DNA from: Jiangellaceae bacterium
GTDB taxonomy: Bacteria; Actinomycetota; Actinomycetes; Jiangellales; Jiangellaceae
Direction: 5' to 3'
Assembly: GCA_030146385.1 (NCBI GenBank)
Contig: JASLBX010000178.1
Span: forward strand, 1-6,285
DNA length: 6,285 nucleotides
Shown: positions 5,432 through 6,285 of the stretch, piece by piece
Layout: every line of letters starts with the position of its first letter
Position numbering within the stretch: the first letter of the stretch is position 1
The notes under the pieces: generated by a model
What the model saw: only the letters and a program-made list of their open reading frames with translations
What the model was told of the DNA's origin: nothing
Database searches by the model: none
Position numbers and translations under genes: made by a program

Positions 5432-6285
5432 GTCAGGTCGAACACCAGCCGGGCCTCGATCGCGGCGTCCTCCACCTCGCGGATCGCCTCGTTGACGTCG
5501 TCCAGCCGCCGGATCTCGTACCGGACAGACGTCTTGCCTGCGGCGTGCAACGCGAACACCTCCTGGAGGTCGACTCGGGTACCGACGATCGAGCCGACGA
5601 CCTTGATCCCGTTCAGCACGGTCTCGAAGATTGGCAGCTGGATCTCGTCGTCCGCGGGCAGGCCGACGAACACGAGCGTCCCGCCACGCTTGAGCGACCC
5701 GTAGGACTGCTCGAACGCGATCGGGCTGACCGCAGTGGCGATCGCCGAGTCGGCGCCGCCGAGGGCCTTGATGAACTTGATGGGGTCCTCGGACCGGGCG
5801 TTGACGGTGTACGCCGCGCCGAGCTCCTTGGCCATCTGCAGCTTGTCATCGTTCAGGTCCACGGCGACGACCTGGGCGCCGGCGATCTGGGCGTACTGGA
5901 GCGCCAGGTGGCCCAAGCCGCCCACGCCGAACACGGCGACCAGGTCGGAGGAGCGAGCTCCGGAGACCTTGACCGCCTTGTAGGTGGTGACGCCGGCGCA
6001 GGTGAGCGGTGCGGCATCGAACGGGTCGATGCTCTCCGGCACCTTGCCGACGTAGCTCGCATACGCGATCGCGTATTCGCCCCAGCCACCGTCGATGGAG
6101 TATCCGGTGTTCTTCTGCCGCTCGCACAGGGTCTCCCAGCCGGTGGTGCAGTACTCGCACTCGCCGCACGCCCACCCCAGCCATGGGATGGCGACCCGGT
6201 CGCCGACGGAAAGGTTCGTCACGCCTTCGCCGAGGCGTTCGACCAGGCCCACGCCCTCGTGACCGGGGACGAATGGCGGCCGGGG
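5428..6285 (-). CDS. Zinc-dependent alcohol dehydrogenase (AdhP-like), N-terminus beyond right edge
   Basis: The frame enters from the right edge and gives 285 C-terminal residues of a medium-chain, zinc-dependent alcohol dehydrogenase, normally about 340, so roughly 55 N-terminal residues including the first catalytic cysteine lie outside. The visible start RPPFVPGHEGVG carries the catalytic-zinc histidine in GHE. The structural zinc site has four cysteines, CGECEYC plus LC (residues 40, 43, 46 and 54 of the visible part). TCAGVTTYKA contains the other catalytic-zinc cysteine (96). GVGGLGHLALQYA (120-132) is the Rossmann loop, and the acidic residue in VVAVDLND (143) favours NAD over NADP. 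The enzyme should interconvert primary alcohols and aldehydes in the cytoplasm, in the propanol-preferring AdhP/AdhA group. An internal GTG at 6252 is not the real start. The stop (TAG) overlaps that of the convergent PLP enzyme gene. Confidence 0.95.
   Translation of the reverse strand, partial: PRPPFVPGHEGVGLVERLGEGVTNLSVGDRVAIPWLGWACGECEYCTTGWETLCERQKNTGYSIDGGWGEYAIAYASYVGKVPESIDPFDAAPLTCAGVTTYKAVKVSGARSSDLVAVFGVGGLGHLALQYAQIAGAQVVAVDLNDDKLQMAKELGAAYTVNARSEDPIKFIKALGGADSAIATAVSPIAFEQSYGSLKRGGTLVFVGLPADDEIQLPIFETVLNGIKVVGSIVGTRVDLQEVFALHAAGKTSVRYEIRRLDDVNEAIREVEDAAIEARLVFDLT

Noticed and set aside
1..6285. Insertion sequence, phage, CRISPR or tRNA that could explain the nar deletions
   Set aside because: I looked for transposase motifs, terminal inverted repeats, repeat-spacer arrays and tRNA-like cloverleaf ends near the junctions and saw none. 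The deletions appear to be simple joins.

Overview
The window is GC-rich DNA with the codon use and gene density of an actinobacterium. The evidence is the strong G/C bias at third codon positions, GTG starts, GGAGG-type ribosome binding sites, and family variants such as the NarK/NarH/NarI remnants that resemble actinobacterial proteins. No rRNA, tRNA, CRISPR array, transposase or phage gene is visible.

Layout from left to right. A partial membrane protein of unknown function runs leftward off the left edge (from about 326). It is divergent from a predicted lipoprotein of the YbhB/YbcL (PEBP, Raf-kinase-inhibitor-like) family at 381-941. Converging on that gene from the right is a leftward pair: an M20-family metallopeptidase (2915-1656), then a protein-L-isoaspartate O-methyltransferase-like gene (1600-962). 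The spacing (55 bp) fits an operon, and both products could act on peptides or damaged protein, but that link is only inference.

The centre of the window (about 2971-3653) is the most unusual part. It is not ordinary intergenic DNA but a collapsed respiratory nitrate reductase locus. It holds the C-terminal end of a NarK-type nitrate/nitrite transporter on the minus strand, abutting a short internal piece of narH (beta subunit), which abuts the C-terminal end of narI (gamma subunit), both on the plus strand. The narH and narI pieces each carry an additional frameshift. narG, narJ, most of narH and narI, and the N-terminal three quarters or more of narK are absent. The order and orientation are those expected if an ancestral divergent narK / narGHJI locus lost its middle in two deletions.

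To the right of the remnants is an intact gene (3692-5431) for a PLP-dependent class V aminotransferase / cysteine-desulfurase-like enzyme with a long C-terminal extension. It converges with, and overlaps by four bases (CTAG), a leftward zinc-dependent alcohol dehydrogenase (5428 to beyond the right edge). No coherent new defence or biosynthetic system is visible; the clearest discovery is the nitrate-respiration gene graveyard and the intact enzymes that still flank it.
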